The position numbers and the translations under genes are program-made. From Clostridia bacterium (GTDB lineage: Bacteria > Bacillota_A > Clostridia > Christensenellales > Borkfalkiaceae), in NCBI GenBank assembly GCA_017504735.1, contig JAFVQP010000001.1, positions 1 through 18,017 on the forward strand: a stretch of 18,017 bases of DNA, given 5' to 3'. The notes under the pieces were generated by a model. It was given only the letters and a program-made list of their open reading frames with translations. It did not search any database and was not told the DNA's origin. Below are positions 6,274 through 13,875 of this stretch, piece after piece (the stretch's first letter is position 1; each line of letters starts with the position of its first letter).

Positions 6274-8025
6274 ATGAAAAAAATTTTTACTTATTTTAAA
6301 CCTTATAGATTGCAGGCTGTGCTAGGGCCAGTGTTTAAACTGCTGGAAGCTACGTTCGAGCTTTTGGTGCCTTTTGTTGTGGCAAAAATTGTGGACGATG
6401 GGCTTGGCGTGTTTGAAAACGGTGGTTACCCCAATGCAGACAAGCGTTTTGTGGTAATCATGTGTCTTGTTTTGGCGGCGTTCGGGTTGGTCGGTTTGGC
6501 GTTTTCCGTGACGGCGCAATATTTTTCCGCGCGCGCGGCTACGGGCGTGTCTGCGCGTGTGCGTAGCGATTTGTTCAAAAAAATGCAATCACTCAGCTAC
6601 AAAGACATTGACAAAATGGGGGAAGCAACCATGCTTACCCGTATGACCAGCGACGTGGACAAGATGCAAACGGGTATCAACCTGTTTTTGCGTCTTTTGC
6701 TCCGCTCCCCCTTTATCGTGTTTGGTGCGTTGATTTGCGCCTGCATCATCGACCCGTCCTCGTTTGGGGTGTTTGGCGGTGCAATTGCAATCCTTGCCGT
6801 TGTGGTATATGCGGTGATGTTTATTTGTATGCCGCTCTACAAGAAAACGCAAGCTAAGCTTGACAAGGTACTTCTTTCCACCCGTGAAAATTTAACGGGT
6901 GTGAGAGTGTTGCGTGCGTTTTGCAAAGAAGACGACGAGCGTGCCCTGTTTGAAGCACGCAACGAGGGCTTGACAAAGGAAAGAAAGTTTGTAGGTGGGA
7001 TTGCGGCAATTACCAACCCCTTGACCTACGTGCTTGTTAATTTGGCGACGATTGTGCTTCTTTATACGTCGGGCTTGCGTGTGGAAAGCGGTACGCTGAC
7101 GCAAGGTCAGGTAATCGCCCTTTACAACCTTATGGGGCAAATTTTAATCGAGCTTATCAAGCTTGCCAACCTCATCGTGACGGTGGCGAAAGCGGCGGCG
7201 AGCGCAGGACGCATCGAGGCGGTGCTTGCGATGGAACCTTCCTTGGAGATTGTTGAGGATGAAATGCAAAAGGAAGGGGGCAGAGATGCGTTCATTTCTT
7301 TTGAAAACGTATGCGCGCGCTACAACGAGGGGGGGGAAGACGCACTCGCAGACCTTACTTTTACCGTGGAACGCGGAGAAACGGTGGGGGTTATCGGCGG
7401 TACGGGTTCGGGGAAAACTACCCTGGTCAACTTAATCCCTCATTTCTACGACGTGCGCAGCGGTAGGGTGTCCATCGACGGACAAGACGTGCGCAGCGCA
7501 GGGTTGCAAGGCTTTTTAAGAGAGCGTATCGGCGTTGTACCGCAAAAGGCAAAGCTGTTTAAGGGTACAATCCGTGAAAACCTTTTGTGGGGCAGAGCGG
7601 ATGCAACGGATGCGGAATTGATGGCGGCGGCGAAGATTGCGCAGGCGGATGAGTTTATTCTCGAAAAGGGTGGTTTGGACGCCCCTGTGGAGCAGGGTGG
7701 TAAAAATTTCTCAGGCGGTCAAAAACAGCGTCTTACGGTGGCGCGCGCTTTGGTGAGAAACCCTGAGATATTGATTTTGGACGATTCCTCTTCGGCGTTG
7801 GATTATGCAACGGACGCGGCGCTTCGCAAGGAAATCCATGAGTTAAAAACGACGGTGTTCGTCGTATCGCAACGCGCTTCTTCGGTGCGTGATGCGGATA
7901 AAATTATCGTTTTGGACGAAGGGAAAGCGGTGGGCATCGGCACGCACGAGCAGTTGATGCAAACCTGTGAAGTTTACCGTGAAATTTACTTCTCGCAATA
8001 CGGTGAAGAGGAGGTGGGCGCATGA
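6274..8025 (+). CDS. ABC exporter half-transporter with degenerate ATP site (heterodimer subunit A)
   Basis: The 583 residues comprise a six-helix exporter domain (about 1-325) and an ATPase domain (about 340-575). Walker A is GGTGSGKTT at 375-383 and the signature is FSGGQ at 479-483. Two catalytic positions are altered: the Walker B Glu is Asp (ILILDD, D503-D504), and the H-loop His is Gln (VVSQR, Q533). This pattern is established for the degenerate-site subunit of heterodimeric exporters such as TM287/288 and BmrC/BmrD. The start fits the family N-terminus (KKIFTYFKPYR), yet there is no Shine-Dalgarno site and a promoter lies immediately upstream, so the mRNA is probably leaderless. The stop overlaps the partner gene by ATGA. 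Exported substrate unknown; multidrug or lipid-like compounds are typical. Confidence 0.92.
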   Translation: MKKIFTYFKPYRLQAVLGPVFKLLEATFELLVPFVVAKIVDDGLGVFENGGYPNADKRFVVIMCLVLAAFGLVGLAFSVTAQYFSARAATGVSARVRSDLFKKMQSLSYKDIDKMGEATMLTRMTSDVDKMQTGINLFLRLLLRSPFIVFGALICACIIDPSSFGVFGGAIAILAVVVYAVMFICMPLYKKTQAKLDKVLLSTRENLTGVRVLRAFCKEDDERALFEARNEGLTKERKFVGGIAAITNPLTYVLVNLATIVLLYTSGLRVESGTLTQGQVIALYNLMGQILIELIKLANLIVTVAKAAASAGRIEAVLAMEPSLEIVEDEMQKEGGRDAFISFENVCARYNEGGEDALADLTFTVERGETVGVIGGTGSGKTTLVNLIPHFYDVRSGRVSIDGQDVRSAGLQGFLRERIGVVPQKAKLFKGTIRENLLWGRADATDAELMAAAKIAQADEFILEKGGLDAPVEQGGKNFSGGQKQRLTVARALVRNPEILILDDSSSALDYATDAALRKEIHELKTTVFVVSQRASSVRDADKIIVLDEGKAVGIGTHEQLMQTCEVYREIYFSQYGEEEVGA

Positions 8026-9794
8026 AAGAGATGAAACGACCCACCCGTGTGTGCGGTGAAAAGGGAGAAAGTACCTTAAAACGCATCCTTCGCTACGTAG
8101 GGAGATATCCTGTATCCCTTGTTGGTTCGCTGATTTTTGCGGCGATTAGCGTAGCGGCAACCTTGTTTGTACCCGTATTATTTGGTGATGCGGTGGACTG
8201 TATTGTGGAAAGCGGTGTTCAGTGGAGCAAGCTTCAGTCCATTTTCTTAAAAATCATCATTGCGGTAGGGGTGGCGGCGGTATCGCAATGGCTCACCAGC
8301 CTTTGCAACAACCGTATTTCCTGCCACGTTGTGCGTGATATCCGCGCAGATGCGTTTGCGAAGCTTAGCGTGTTGCCGTTGAAATACCTTGATACACATT
8401 CTCACGGGGATACGGTCAGCCGTGTGGTAGCGGATGCCGATCAATTTTCCGACGGGCTGTTGCTTGGCTTTACGCAATTCTTTACAGGCGCATTGACGAT
8501 TTTGGGTACGATTGCCTTTATGTTGATTACCAACCTAAAAATCGGTTTGGTGGTGGTTTTGGTGACCCCTGCGTCCTTGTTTGTGGCGCGTTTTGTGGCA
8601 AACCATACCCATAAATATTTCAAAGAGCAAACGCAAACCCGTGGGGAACAAACGGCGTTTGTGGAAGAAGCCATCGGCGGTTTGAAAACGGTGCAGGCAT
8701 TTGCGCACGAGGACGAAAATGCGGCGAAGTTCGATGAAATCAACAACCGTCTTGAAAAGGCGACGATGAACGCCACCTTCTATTCCTCGTTGACCAATCC
8801 TTCCACGCGCTTTATCAACAACCTTGTGTATGCGTTGGTTGCGTTGCTGGGTGCGTTTGACGTAATCGCAGGCAAATTCACGGTGGGCGGTTTAACGAAA
8901 TTCCTTTCGTATGCAAATCAATACACCAAGCCGTTTAACGAGATTTCGGGGGTTATTACCGAGCTGAAGAGCGCCTTTGTTTGTGCGGCGCGTATTTTTG
9001 AACTCATCGACGAAACGGAAGAAATTTCGGACGAGGGAAAAGTCGTTTTAGATAACGTGGACGGCGACGTGCGTTTGGAAAACGTAAGCTTTTCCTACGT
9101 AGCAGAAAAGAAATTGATAGAAAACCTGTCTTTGACGGTCAACCCTGGGCAAAGAATTGCCATTGTTGGCAGAACGGGTTCGGGAAAGACCACGCTTATC
9201 AACCTTTTGATGCGTTTTTACGACGTAACGGGGGGTGCGGTGACGGTGGAAGGTCAAGACGTCCGTGCGGTAACGCGGCGTTCGCTCCGTCAAAGTTACG
9301 GCATGGTATTGCAAGAAACTTGGCTGAAAAACGGTACGGTCCGTGAAAATTTGAAGCTTGGTAAACCGGATGCGACGGATGAGGAAATGATTGCGGCGGC
9401 GAAAGCGGCGCACGCACACAGTTTTATCAAGCGTATGGAAAAGGGGTACGATACCATACTTGGTGAAGGTGGAAATTTGTCCGAAGGACAAAAACAGCTG
9501 CTTTGTATTGCGCGCATTATGTTGACGAAACCGCCTATGCTGATTTTGGACGAGGCAACTTCGTCGATTGACACCCGTACCGAGATGAAAATCAGCGACG
9601 CCTTTGGTAAATTGATGGAAGGCAGAACTTCGTTTGTGGTGGCGCATCGGTTGTCTACGATTATACATTCCGACTGTATTTTGGTTATGGAAAACGGACA
9701 CGTTGTGGAACAGGGTACGCACAGTGAATTGTTGGCGCTAAACGGCGCTTATGCACAGTTGCATAGAGGATTAGGGTATTATGAAAACGCATGA
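8022..9794 (+). CDS. ABC exporter half-transporter with catalytic ATP site (heterodimer subunit B)
   Basis: This 590-aa partner has a transmembrane domain (about 20-320) and an ATPase domain with Walker A GRTGSGKTT (383-391), Walker B MLILDEATS with the catalytic E511, and the H-loop H542 in VAHRLST. Its signature is LSEGQ (486-490) rather than LSGGQ. This is the complementary defect: the altered signature faces the degenerate Walker site of subunit A, leaving one canonical ATP site made by Walker A/B of this subunit and FSGGQ of subunit A. AGGAGG lies 7 nt before ATG 8022, and the gene starts inside the stop of subunit A, implying coupled translation. It overlaps the CLC gene by 14 bp. Confidence 0.93.
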   Translation: MKEMKRPTRVCGEKGESTLKRILRYVGRYPVSLVGSLIFAAISVAATLFVPVLFGDAVDCIVESGVQWSKLQSIFLKIIIAVGVAAVSQWLTSLCNNRISCHVVRDIRADAFAKLSVLPLKYLDTHSHGDTVSRVVADADQFSDGLLLGFTQFFTGALTILGTIAFMLITNLKIGLVVVLVTPASLFVARFVANHTHKYFKEQTQTRGEQTAFVEEAIGGLKTVQAFAHEDENAAKFDEINNRLEKATMNATFYSSLTNPSTRFINNLVYALVALLGAFDVIAGKFTVGGLTKFLSYANQYTKPFNEISGVITELKSAFVCAARIFELIDETEEISDEGKVVLDNVDGDVRLENVSFSYVAEKKLIENLSLTVNPGQRIAIVGRTGSGKTTLINLLMRFYDVTGGAVTVEGQDVRAVTRRSLRQSYGMVLQETWLKNGTVRENLKLGKPDATDEEMIAAAKAAHAHSFIKRMEKGYDTILGEGGNLSEGQKQLLCIARIMLTKPPMLILDEATSSIDTRTEMKISDAFGKLMEGRTSFVVAHRLSTIIHSDCILVMENGHVVEQGTHSELLALNGAYAQLHRGLGYYENA

Positions 9795-11397
9795 GAAAAA
9801 AGATTTAAAAAAGACGAGTATCTATCGCATCTTTATCGAGTTGGTTTTGGTGGGCAGCGTTACAGGTGTTATCGTTGGGATTATTGCCACCTTTTTCAGT
9901 ATTTTGGTACATGAAGGGGAGGAAATTTCTCGTGGTGCTTACGCATACGTGCGTGAAAATCCCATCTTTATTCCGCTGTTGGTGTTGGCGCTTATTGCAG
10001 GTGCGTTTATTCTTAGCGTTTTGGTGAATATGTCTTCCGTAATCCGCGGGGGCGGTGTGCCGCAAGCGGTAGGGGCAACGCGTGGGATTGTGCGCTTTAA
10101 ATGGTGGCGTGATTTGCCTGCAATGTTTGCGGCGAGCTTGGTAAGTATTTTCTTAGGCTTATCCATCGGTGCGGAAGGACCGAGTATATTGATTGGTGCG
10201 GCTGGCGGTGACGGTATAGCAAGCATTACGCGCCGTAATCAAATGATACGAAAATATCAGGTGACAGGCGGTGCTTGTACAGGTCTTGCGGTAGCGTTTA
10301 ACGCACCGCTGACAGGTATGGCGTTCGCCTTTGAGGAAGCGCATAAGCGTTTCACCCCAGAAGTATTTATTTGTGCATTTTCTTCCGTTATTTTCGGTAT
10401 GCTGACCCGTATGTCTATCTATAATACGTTGGGCATGGAAATCAGCAGTTCCTTCCATGCGTACAAGCTGTGGGATTTGCCGATACATTACTACGGTTAT
10501 GTCGTAGCATCGGGGCTTATATGCGGATTTTCGGGGATTGCCTTTTATAAGCTGTGTCTGTATATGCGTAAAGTATTTAAAAAGATACACGTGAAAAACG
10601 AGTGGTGGTCAAATTTGTCAAGGCTTACGACGGCGATGTTGATTGGCGGTGTGTTTTCCTTTGTTGCCGCAGGCGTTATGGGCGGCGGACATGGCTTAAT
10701 CGAGTCGCTTGGTACAAGCGGCGGCACCTCTGAGCCGGCGATGGAAAGTATATTCGGCTTACCCCTGGTATGTGCATTATTAATAGTTTTGGTATTAAAA
10801 GCGGTGATTATGGCAATCAACGTCGGGGCAAAAATCCCATGCGGGATTTTCATCCCTATGCTTGCAATCGGTGCGTGTATTGGTGCGGTGTTAAACCATA
10901 TTTGGTTGAAAATTGACCCGGAGATTGCGCCTTTTTGCGATTTACTTGTGATGATTAGTATGGTGGCGTTTTTCACGGCGATTGCGCGCGCCCCGATTAC
11001 CGCTATCATCATGATTTGTGAATTTACGGGCAGTTTTGTTCCGTTATTGCCTGTGATTATCGCTGTTTCCTTGGGGTATATCATCGGGGAATTGTGCAAA
11101 ATGGAAGGCATTTACGAATTTTTCTTGGAAGAATACGAAAAAGAAACAGGCATGCATGAGCGTGCGGAAGAAGTGGTATTCAACCTTACCGTTGAACAGG
11201 GCGCGATTGCGGAAAAACGCGATGTGCGTGACGTGCTGTGGCCTGGCAATGCACGCGTTACCGAGCTGTTGCGCGGTGAAGAACGTATCTTGCCGAGCGG
11301 TGAAACTGTGTTGCGCAGTGGTGACGTTTTGACCATTGTATGTAAAACGGACGAGCCTGATAAGGTACGTGAGGAGTTGGAACATATCTTGGGTTGA
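9781..11397 (+). CDS. CLC-family anion transporter with C-terminal TrkA-C (RCK_C) domain
   Basis: The 538 aa contain a CLC membrane core (about 15-450) and a TrkA-C ligand-binding domain (about 461-538). Motifs in order are GGGVP (90-94), GAEGP with the gating glutamate E132, FEE with E186 at the position of the internal proton glutamate E203 of E. coli ClC, PCGIFIP, and a tyrosine (Y445) at the site of the conserved helix-R tyrosine. Both glutamates suggest a proton-coupled exchanger rather than a channel. The usual Ser of GSGIP is Gly, so anion preference (chloride, fluoride or other) is uncertain. It overlaps the ABC subunit by 14 bp, with AGAGGA about 10 nt before ATG. Its stop codon lies in the first hairpin of the downstream repeat array. 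TrkA-C domains often sense nucleotides such as c-di-AMP; this is only suggestive here. Confidence 0.9.
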   Translation: MKTHEKKDLKKTSIYRIFIELVLVGSVTGVIVGIIATFFSILVHEGEEISRGAYAYVRENPIFIPLLVLALIAGAFILSVLVNMSSVIRGGGVPQAVGATRGIVRFKWWRDLPAMFAASLVSIFLGLSIGAEGPSILIGAAGGDGIASITRRNQMIRKYQVTGGACTGLAVAFNAPLTGMAFAFEEAHKRFTPEVFICAFSSVIFGMLTRMSIYNTLGMEISSSFHAYKLWDLPIHYYGYVVASGLICGFSGIAFYKLCLYMRKVFKKIHVKNEWWSNLSRLTTAMLIGGVFSFVAAGVMGGGHGLIESLGTSGGTSEPAMESIFGLPLVCALLIVLVLKAVIMAINVGAKIPCGIFIPMLAIGACIGAVLNHIWLKIDPEIAPFCDLLVMISMVAFFTAIARAPITAIIMICEFTGSFVPLLPVIIAVSLGYIIGELCKMEGIYEFFLEEYEKETGMHERAEEVVFNLTVEQGAIAEKRDVRDVLWPGNARVTELLRGEERILPSGETVLRSGDVLTIVCKTDEPDKVREELEHILG

Positions 11398-11618
11398 GCG
11401 AGGCGCTCAACGGTGAAGTTTTCGCCATAGGCGAAAGTGAAGTTTGTTCCAAGTGAAGTTTTTCGCTCCGCTCAAAGTGAAGTTTTTTTGCGTTCTGCAA
11501 AAAAGTTAATGCTGATATTTATAATAGCCACAACTTGCCCGAAGGGCAAACTTCACTGCGCTGAAAGCGTAACTTCACTGGCGTAGCCAACTTCACTGTA
11601 TCAAAGATACAACTTCAC
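11393..11618. repeat. Modular inverted array of GTGAAGTT words and mini-hairpins
   Basis: The left half has four exact GTGAAGTT words (11413, 11437, 11453, 11477) and a shortened AAGTT (11503). The right half mirrors them with AACTT (11532) and four exact AACTTCAC words (11549, 11571, 11589, 11611). Small hairpins separate the words: 11393-11411, 11420-11436, 11444-11452, 11460-11476 (imperfect), 11484-11504, 11535-11549, 11557-11571, 11579-11589 and 11597-11611. Eight of nine have a loop of exactly 3 nt; the one next to the left core has 5. The core 11503-11536 is AT-rich and contains TATAAT. The first hairpin includes the CLC stop codon. No protein is encoded. Confidence 0.85.
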
Positions 11619-11621
11619 CAC

Positions 11622-11648
11622 ATATAACCTCTTTCCCTCTCATATACT
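11622..11648 (+). promoter_or_regulatory. Possible sigma-E promoter of yqfC
   Basis: ATATA (11622-11626) and CATATACT (11641-11648) are 14 bp apart, close to the Bacillus sigma-E pattern (ATATT, 14-15 bp, CATACAnT). The expected start is near 11655, just ahead of or inside the Shine-Dalgarno site, giving a very short leader. yqfC is a sigma-E gene in Bacillus. This is a by-eye match only. Confidence 0.35.
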
Positions 11649-11666
11649 AAATGGGAGGGGGCAGGT

Positions 11667-11942
11667 ATGCGATTATATGACGAAATTTTCAAAAATACAG
11701 AGGGCTTTCCCTTCGCGCGATGTACGGTTGTGCCTGGGGGAGGCGGTTACTTTGAAGGGGTAAAAGCCGTGGGGGATTTCTCCCCTGAACAGGTGGTTGT
11801 TTGTTTTCCGCGCTGTAACGTTTGCGTGGAAGGCAAGGGGCTTGCCATTAAAAAATACTACGACGGCGATTTACAGCTGTCGGGGCAAATTTACACCTTA
11901 AAAGCCGATGGGTTTACCCCTGAGAAGGGGGATGAAGAATGA
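11667..11942 (+). CDS. yqfC: YqfC/YabP family sporulation protein
   Basis: This 91-aa protein is identified by size, beta-rich pattern and position directly before yqfD. Internal features are the strand pair around residues 33-50 (QVVVCFPRCNVCVEGKGL) and the following YYDGDLQLSGQIYTL, which match the YabP/YqfC fold with its conserved G-x-x-L and L-x-G-x-I blocks. No signal peptide. Family knowledge: YqfC and YqfD are made in the mother cell and needed for efficient sporulation; their biochemical role is unclear. GGGAGGGG is 6 nt before ATG. The stop overlaps the yqfD start by ATGA. Confidence 0.82.
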   Translation: MRLYDEIFKNTEGFPFARCTVVPGGGGYFEGVKAVGDFSPEQVVVCFPRCNVCVEGKGLAIKKYYDGDLQLSGQIYTLKADGFTPEKGDEE

Positions 11943-12853
11943 CCCTTTGTTTTTGGCGTGAACGGATACTGCTAGAAGGGTGGATGCCTGAAAGGGCGTT
12001 ATTGCGCCTGCGGCGCGCGGAAATACCACTCTTTAACGTGAGAAAAGTGGCGAAAAACCGCATACTTTTTTGTGTAAAGCGGGAAGACGTTGAAAAAATT
12101 TTTGCAATTTATCCTAATATGTGCTATAATAATAGCACAACTTCTGCATATCAGGTGAAATCTTTAGGCGCAATCGGAGTCGGGAGATACCTGCACCATG
12201 CGAAAAACCGCATAGGATTTCTTGTCGGCGGGGCGCTTTGTCTTGCGCTGGTGATGGCGAGCCAACGGTTGGTATTATCCGTGGATTTTGTCGGCAGTAG
12301 CTGTTACCGATACGAGGCTTTGCGGATATTAGACGAGGCAGGGCTACGGCGATTTTCACCCTATCGGCAGGGGCAAGAGGATTGGGTTTGCGCAAAAATA
12401 CTCGCTTTGGACGGCGTGGAATTTTGCACGCTGAAAAAAACGGGCAATCGTTTGGCGGTGGAAATCCGCTTAAGCCCCTTTCCGAAGGTAGAAGCGGAAA
12501 CGGGGAATATGCAGGCAAGGCACAACGGCGAAGTGCTTGCAATGACGGTATTACGCGGCTCGCCCCACGTAAAAATCGGGGATACGGTACATAAGGGGGA
12601 TACCCTTGTAGAGGACTGTTTTACCACCGAAGAAGGGGGGCAGGTACGCGTTGAAATTATCGCGCGCGTGTGTATAGCGTGCGTGTGGGAAGGGGAAATT
12701 GAGGCGGAAAGCGAGGAAGAGGCGTTTGCGAAAGCGTACCTTGCCGTAGGCTTGACCGACCAAGACACCTTGCGGGAACGCACAATAGAAAACAAAGGGA
12801 AAACCTATCGTGTCAAAATGACATACCAAGCGATAGAAACAATAAATTTATGA
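11939..12853 (+). CDS. yqfD: YqfD family sporulation membrane protein
   Basis: At 304 aa this protein is somewhat shorter than the roughly 400-aa Bacillus YqfD. The N-terminal cytoplasmic part starts with a G-W-M-P-E-R-A-L-L-R-L-R-R segment. One transmembrane helix lies at about 92-112 (IGFLVGGALCLALVMAS). The outer part contains a small domain around 115-180 and a region with GEVLAMTVLRGSPHVKIGDTV near 200, typical of the family. Translation is coupled at both ends by ATGA overlaps (yqfC, phoH). A strong sigma-A type promoter with an overlapping dyad lies within its codons 55-67, which are AT-rich compared with the rest. Confidence 0.85.
   Translation: MTLCFWRERILLEGWMPERALLRLRRAEIPLFNVRKVAKNRILFCVKREDVEKIFAIYPNMCYNNSTTSAYQVKSLGAIGVGRYLHHAKNRIGFLVGGALCLALVMASQRLVLSVDFVGSSCYRYEALRILDEAGLRRFSPYRQGQEDWVCAKILALDGVEFCTLKKTGNRLAVEIRLSPFPKVEAETGNMQARHNGEVLAMTVLRGSPHVKIGDTVHKGDTLVEDCFTTEEGGQVRVEIIARVCIACVWEGEIEAESEEEAFAKAYLAVGLTDQDTLRERTIENKGKTYRVKMTYQAIETINL
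12102..12138 (+). promoter_or_regulatory. Consensus-like internal promoter and dyad within yqfD
   Basis: TTGCAA (12102-12107) and a perfect TATAAT (12125-12130) have the ideal 17-bp spacing. The -10 box sits inside the dyad GTGCTAT-AATA-ATAGCAC (12121-12138), which also covers the expected transcription start near 12137. It could give phoH, pgpH, ybeY and era vegetative transcription independent of the sporulation genes, with the dyad as operator or leader hairpin. Confidence 0.5.
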
Positions 12854-13869
12854 CGATGACAGTAAAAAAGACAATTGAAGCGAAGTCCTTGGACGAGCTG
12901 TCGGGGATTTTGGGTACGTATGACGAGCATTTGACGCATATCTCAAGGGAGTTTGACCTGCTTGCCTACGTTGAGGGGATGAAAATCCGCCTAGAGGGCA
13001 AAGAAGAGGACGTGAAATGCGGCGAAGCGGTTATTTTAGGGCTGCTGCAGACGGTTCGCACAGGTGAACGCATTGACGAGGCGCGTGTGGCGTACTGTAT
13101 CGAGCTTGCCCGTGAAGGAAAAGCCGAGGAAATGGCGCTTTTGGAAGGCGGCGTAGTTGCAATTACCTCACGCGGAAAGCAAATCAAGTGCAAAACGGTA
13201 GGGCAACAGCAATACGTGGACGCAATCCGAAAAAACACGGTGGTGTTTGGCGTTGGGCCTGCAGGTACGGGGAAAACCTACCTTGCCGTGTGTATGGCGG
13301 TGGCGGCGTTCAAGGGGAAACAGGTGGAGAAAATCATCCTCACCCGCCCTGCGGTAGAGGCAGGCGAAAAGCTTGGGTTCCTGCCAGGGGATTTGCACGA
13401 AAAGGTAGATCCTTATCTTCGTCCCTTGTACGATGCCTTGCAGGAGCTATTAGGGCTTGAGACCTACGCAAAGCTGATGGAACGCGGCGCGATAGAGGTT
13501 GCCCCGCTTGCCTATATGCGCGGACGAACGCTGTCGAATGCGTTTATCATTTTGGACGAGGCGCAAAACACCACAAAGGAACAAATGAAAATGTTTTTGA
13601 CCCGTATGGGCGAAGGCAGTAAAATGGTGGTGACGGGCGACGTTACGCAAATTGACTTGGACGGAAAAGCAAGCGGTTTGGTACATGCGACGTCCATTTT
13701 GGACGGTGTAGAAGGGGTGGCGGTGCGCAGATTGACAGCAAAAGACGTCGTAAGACATCCCCTGGTAATGCGAATTATCCACGCATATGAAAAAGATGCG
13801 GAACAAGCGGAGAAAAAGAACTCCGCACAAAAAGAAAAAACGCGCAAAATCGGCGCGGAAGGAGAGTAA
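12850..13869 (+). CDS. phoH: PhoH family ATPase (YbeZ)
   Basis: The 339 aa start at ATG 12850, overlapping the yqfD stop by ATGA; a second ATG at 12856 is possible, and no clear Shine-Dalgarno site is visible, so coupling is likely. The N-terminal 110 residues are the family-specific domain. The P-loop is GPAGTGKT (136-143), followed by the TRPAVEAGEKLGFLPGD block, and Walker B is IILDEAQN with D236-E237; VVTGDVTQIDL follows as the sensor region. Family knowledge: PhoH/YbeZ partners with the YbeY endoribonuclease in RNA and ribosome metabolism, and ybeY lies two genes downstream. The last 25 residues are a charged Lys/Glu tail. Confidence 0.93.
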   Translation: MTMTVKKTIEAKSLDELSGILGTYDEHLTHISREFDLLAYVEGMKIRLEGKEEDVKCGEAVILGLLQTVRTGERIDEARVAYCIELAREGKAEEMALLEGGVVAITSRGKQIKCKTVGQQQYVDAIRKNTVVFGVGPAGTGKTYLAVCMAVAAFKGKQVEKIILTRPAVEAGEKLGFLPGDLHEKVDPYLRPLYDALQELLGLETYAKLMERGAIEVAPLAYMRGRTLSNAFIILDEAQNTTKEQMKMFLTRMGEGSKMVVTGDVTQIDLDGKASGLVHATSILDGVEGVAVRRLTAKDVVRHPLVMRIIHAYEKDAEQAEKKNSAQKEKTRKIGAEGE

Positions 13870-13875
13870 CGAAAG

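Noticed and set aside
11258..11500. Minus-strand open frame through the hairpin array
   Set aside because: It is antisense to the end of the CLC gene and reads repeated KLHF-like peptides made by the GTGAAGTT words; it has no start support.
11393..11618. CRISPR array
   Set aside because: Repeats are only 8 bp, spacers 8-18 bp and self-complementary, orientation flips in the middle, and no cas gene is present.
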